Positions 6,255-7,324 of a DNA stretch of 7,324 nucleotides are shown piece by piece; position 1 is the first letter of the stretch, and each line of letters begins with the position of its first letter. A program made the translations under genes and the position numbers. The notes under the pieces were generated by a model. It was given only the letters and a program-made list of their open reading frames with translations, had not been told where the DNA came from and searched no databases. This DNA comes from Gemmatimonadota bacterium (lineage in GTDB: Bacteria; Gemmatimonadota; Gemmatimonadetes; Longimicrobiales; UBA6960). The stretch spans positions 1-7,324 of the forward strand of contig JADFLD010000093.1 of NCBI GenBank assembly GCA_022564535.1, given 5' to 3'.

Positions 6255-7324
6255 CTATCCCGTAATCAAAGACGTCATGATAAATGTCAACCCATCCATC
6301 AGATGCGTCTGCACACCCACGTTCGTGATCTCGGCGGTGTCCAAGTTGATCCGTACCAGAAACGTCGGCCGAAGGGTGCCCGAGTTGCCGCCGTCCTTGA
6401 GGATGCCGAATACGACTCCGTCGCTCTGTCTCGTCGTCATCGAGCCGATCGTCTGGGAGACTTCGGTAAACGCCGGAAAGCCGGTGTATGTCATGGCGCC
6501 GACGAGCGTGGGCGCACCCGTAACCAAGTCTACAGTCCACAACTCGTCATAAACAGCCACGAAGAGCACCTCATCGAGGCTGAAGGTGGTACCCGTGCCA
6601 CCGTTCTTCATCCCGAGGCCGGAGAAGAGCTCGGTGTACGCTCCGGTGTTTGCGTCGATCTCGTAGACGCTGTCCGTGCCGTCTGACTCGAACGTGTAGA
6701 TCTTCTCTGTCGTCGGATGCACCGCCAGGCCGGAAACGCCACGAGAGGTCTGAGCAAGCTCCACTACAGGTGTTTCACTCAGCGGCAGGGGCACGATCAT
6801 GATGCATCCTCCGCATGTCGCCCTTCCGCCTGAGCCGAGCCACCACTGCTCGGTGGATGGGATCCAGTGCATCGAGCTGACGACACCAACGTCGGTGGTG
6901 CCACCGGCTCCGTCGGTGATCGCCGAACCCCACAGCAACGTCTCGGCCCCTGTGTCCTCGTCGATCGTGTAGATGTCGCCGTTCCGGTCCGCGGCCAAGA
7001 GAGTGAACTCAGGCGGAGGTGCGACGCAGGCTACCGCAAACGCGACAGCCGTCGTCTGGCCAATCACGACCGTCGCAGACTTGGGATTGTCCCCGGCCAC
7101 CGTACAGTTGGCCGCGACATCGGAGAGCGTGACCGTCTGAGCCCCAGGCGCCAGGTCGGCGATGCTCACCATACCGTTCGACGAGATCGCGACCGTCGTG
7201 CCGGCCACCTGCACATCGTAGCCGGCGTCGATGTCGTCACCCGTCGTTGTCGTCGTCACCTGGATCGTCCCGGACTCTTCTACGGGATCGGTGGGTCCGT
7301 CGGATTCACAGCCGGAGAATATCA
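6255..7324 (-). CDS. Lipoprotein with small beta domain and beta-propeller-like body (5' end beyond the window)
   Basis: The leftward frame is open to the right edge, so the start lies outside the window. At 7322-7308 it reads I-F-S-G-C, a lipobox whose cysteine (codon 7310-7308) would be lipidated; the mature protein would have 351 residues. The mature part starts with an acidic spacer (ESDGPTDPVEES), then a Thr-rich strand and a small beta-sandwich ending near FAVACVAPPP (about mature residues 18-102). Residues about 105-350 are a series of beta-strand repeats (LLAADRNGDIYTIDEDTG, LAVHPTTEKIYTFESDG, YEIDANTGAYTELFSG, WTVDLVTGAPTLVG) resembling a propeller of the NHL/YVTN or DUF4394-like kind. 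A CGGC pair lies at 6815-6804. No catalytic residues are recognised; a surface binding or structural role is likely. A GTG at 7259 is an in-frame candidate but would skip the lipobox and is rejected as the start. Confidence 0.8.
   Translation of the reverse strand, partial: IFSGCESDGPTDPVEESGTIQVTTTTTGDDIDAGYDVQVAGTTVAISSNGMVSIADLAPGAQTVTLSDVAANCTVAGDNPKSATVVIGQTTAVAFAVACVAPPPEFTLLAADRNGDIYTIDEDTGAETLLWGSAITDGAGGTTDVGVVSSMHWIPSTEQWWLGSGGRATCGGCIMIVPLPLSETPVVELAQTSRGVSGLAVHPTTEKIYTFESDGTDSVYEIDANTGAYTELFSGLGMKNGGTGTTFSLDEVLFVAVYDELWTVDLVTGAPTLVGAMTYTGFPAFTEVSQTIGSMTTRQSDGVVFGILKDGGNSGTLRPTFLVRINLDTAEITNVGVQTHLMDGLTFIMTSLITG

Noticed and set aside
6205..6540. Upstream extension of the alpha/beta hydrolase frame
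   Set aside because: The added residues are Arg/His/Asp-rich, overlap the lipoprotein coding sequence, and precede both the strong ribosome binding site at 6210-6215 and the signal peptide.

Overview
The window is GC-rich bacterial DNA with dense, short-spaced genes, most of whose products carry export signals. It reads as chromosomal DNA of a Gemmatimonadota-like or related environmental bacterium. That placement is an inference. It rests on the style of the lipoprotein at the right edge (a Thr-rich start followed by a small beta domain of the 'VAANCTV' type), on the membrane-anchored DtxR-like start at the left edge, and on the many secreted amidohydrolase and hydrolase genes. No rRNA, tRNA, mobile element, CRISPR array or phage gene was seen.

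Left part (1-330): the first 45 codons of a leftward gene lie at the edge. They encode a transmembrane helix followed by what looks like the start of a DtxR-type helix-turn-helix region. Between this gene and the rightward genes is an AT-rich island holding a 16-bp palindrome, TTTAGGCTTACCTAAA (178-193), which has the form of a DtxR/IdeR/MntR metal-regulator operator. Possible promoter elements for both directions flank or overlap it.

Central rightward run (331-5274): four closely spaced genes that probably form one operon. They are (1) a secreted three-cupredoxin multicopper oxidase with all four copper motifs, an extra N-terminal domain and a methionine-rich linker; (2) a secreted metal-dependent amidohydrolase starting 1 nt after the oxidase stop; (3) a ZIP-like metal permease with a histidine-rich tail; and (4) a secreted DsrE-family protein with one cysteine. 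With the operator upstream, the simplest reading is a metal-responsive envelope module: the oxidase would act on Cu(I), Fe(II), Mn(II) or an organic substrate, and the permease would move divalent metal. The roles of the amidohydrolase and the DsrE protein are not evident.

Right part (5290-7324), leftward and convergent with the operon: a secreted epoxide-hydrolase-like alpha/beta hydrolase preceded by a strong ribosome binding site, and upstream of it a lipoprotein with a beta-propeller-like body. The lipoprotein's signal peptide runs off the right edge, but its lipobox cysteine is visible.

The most notable signal is the metal-regulator operator between a likely membrane-anchored DtxR-like regulator and the oxidase/ZIP operon. 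Each component belongs to a known kind of family; the combination and the regulatory link are the inferred part.
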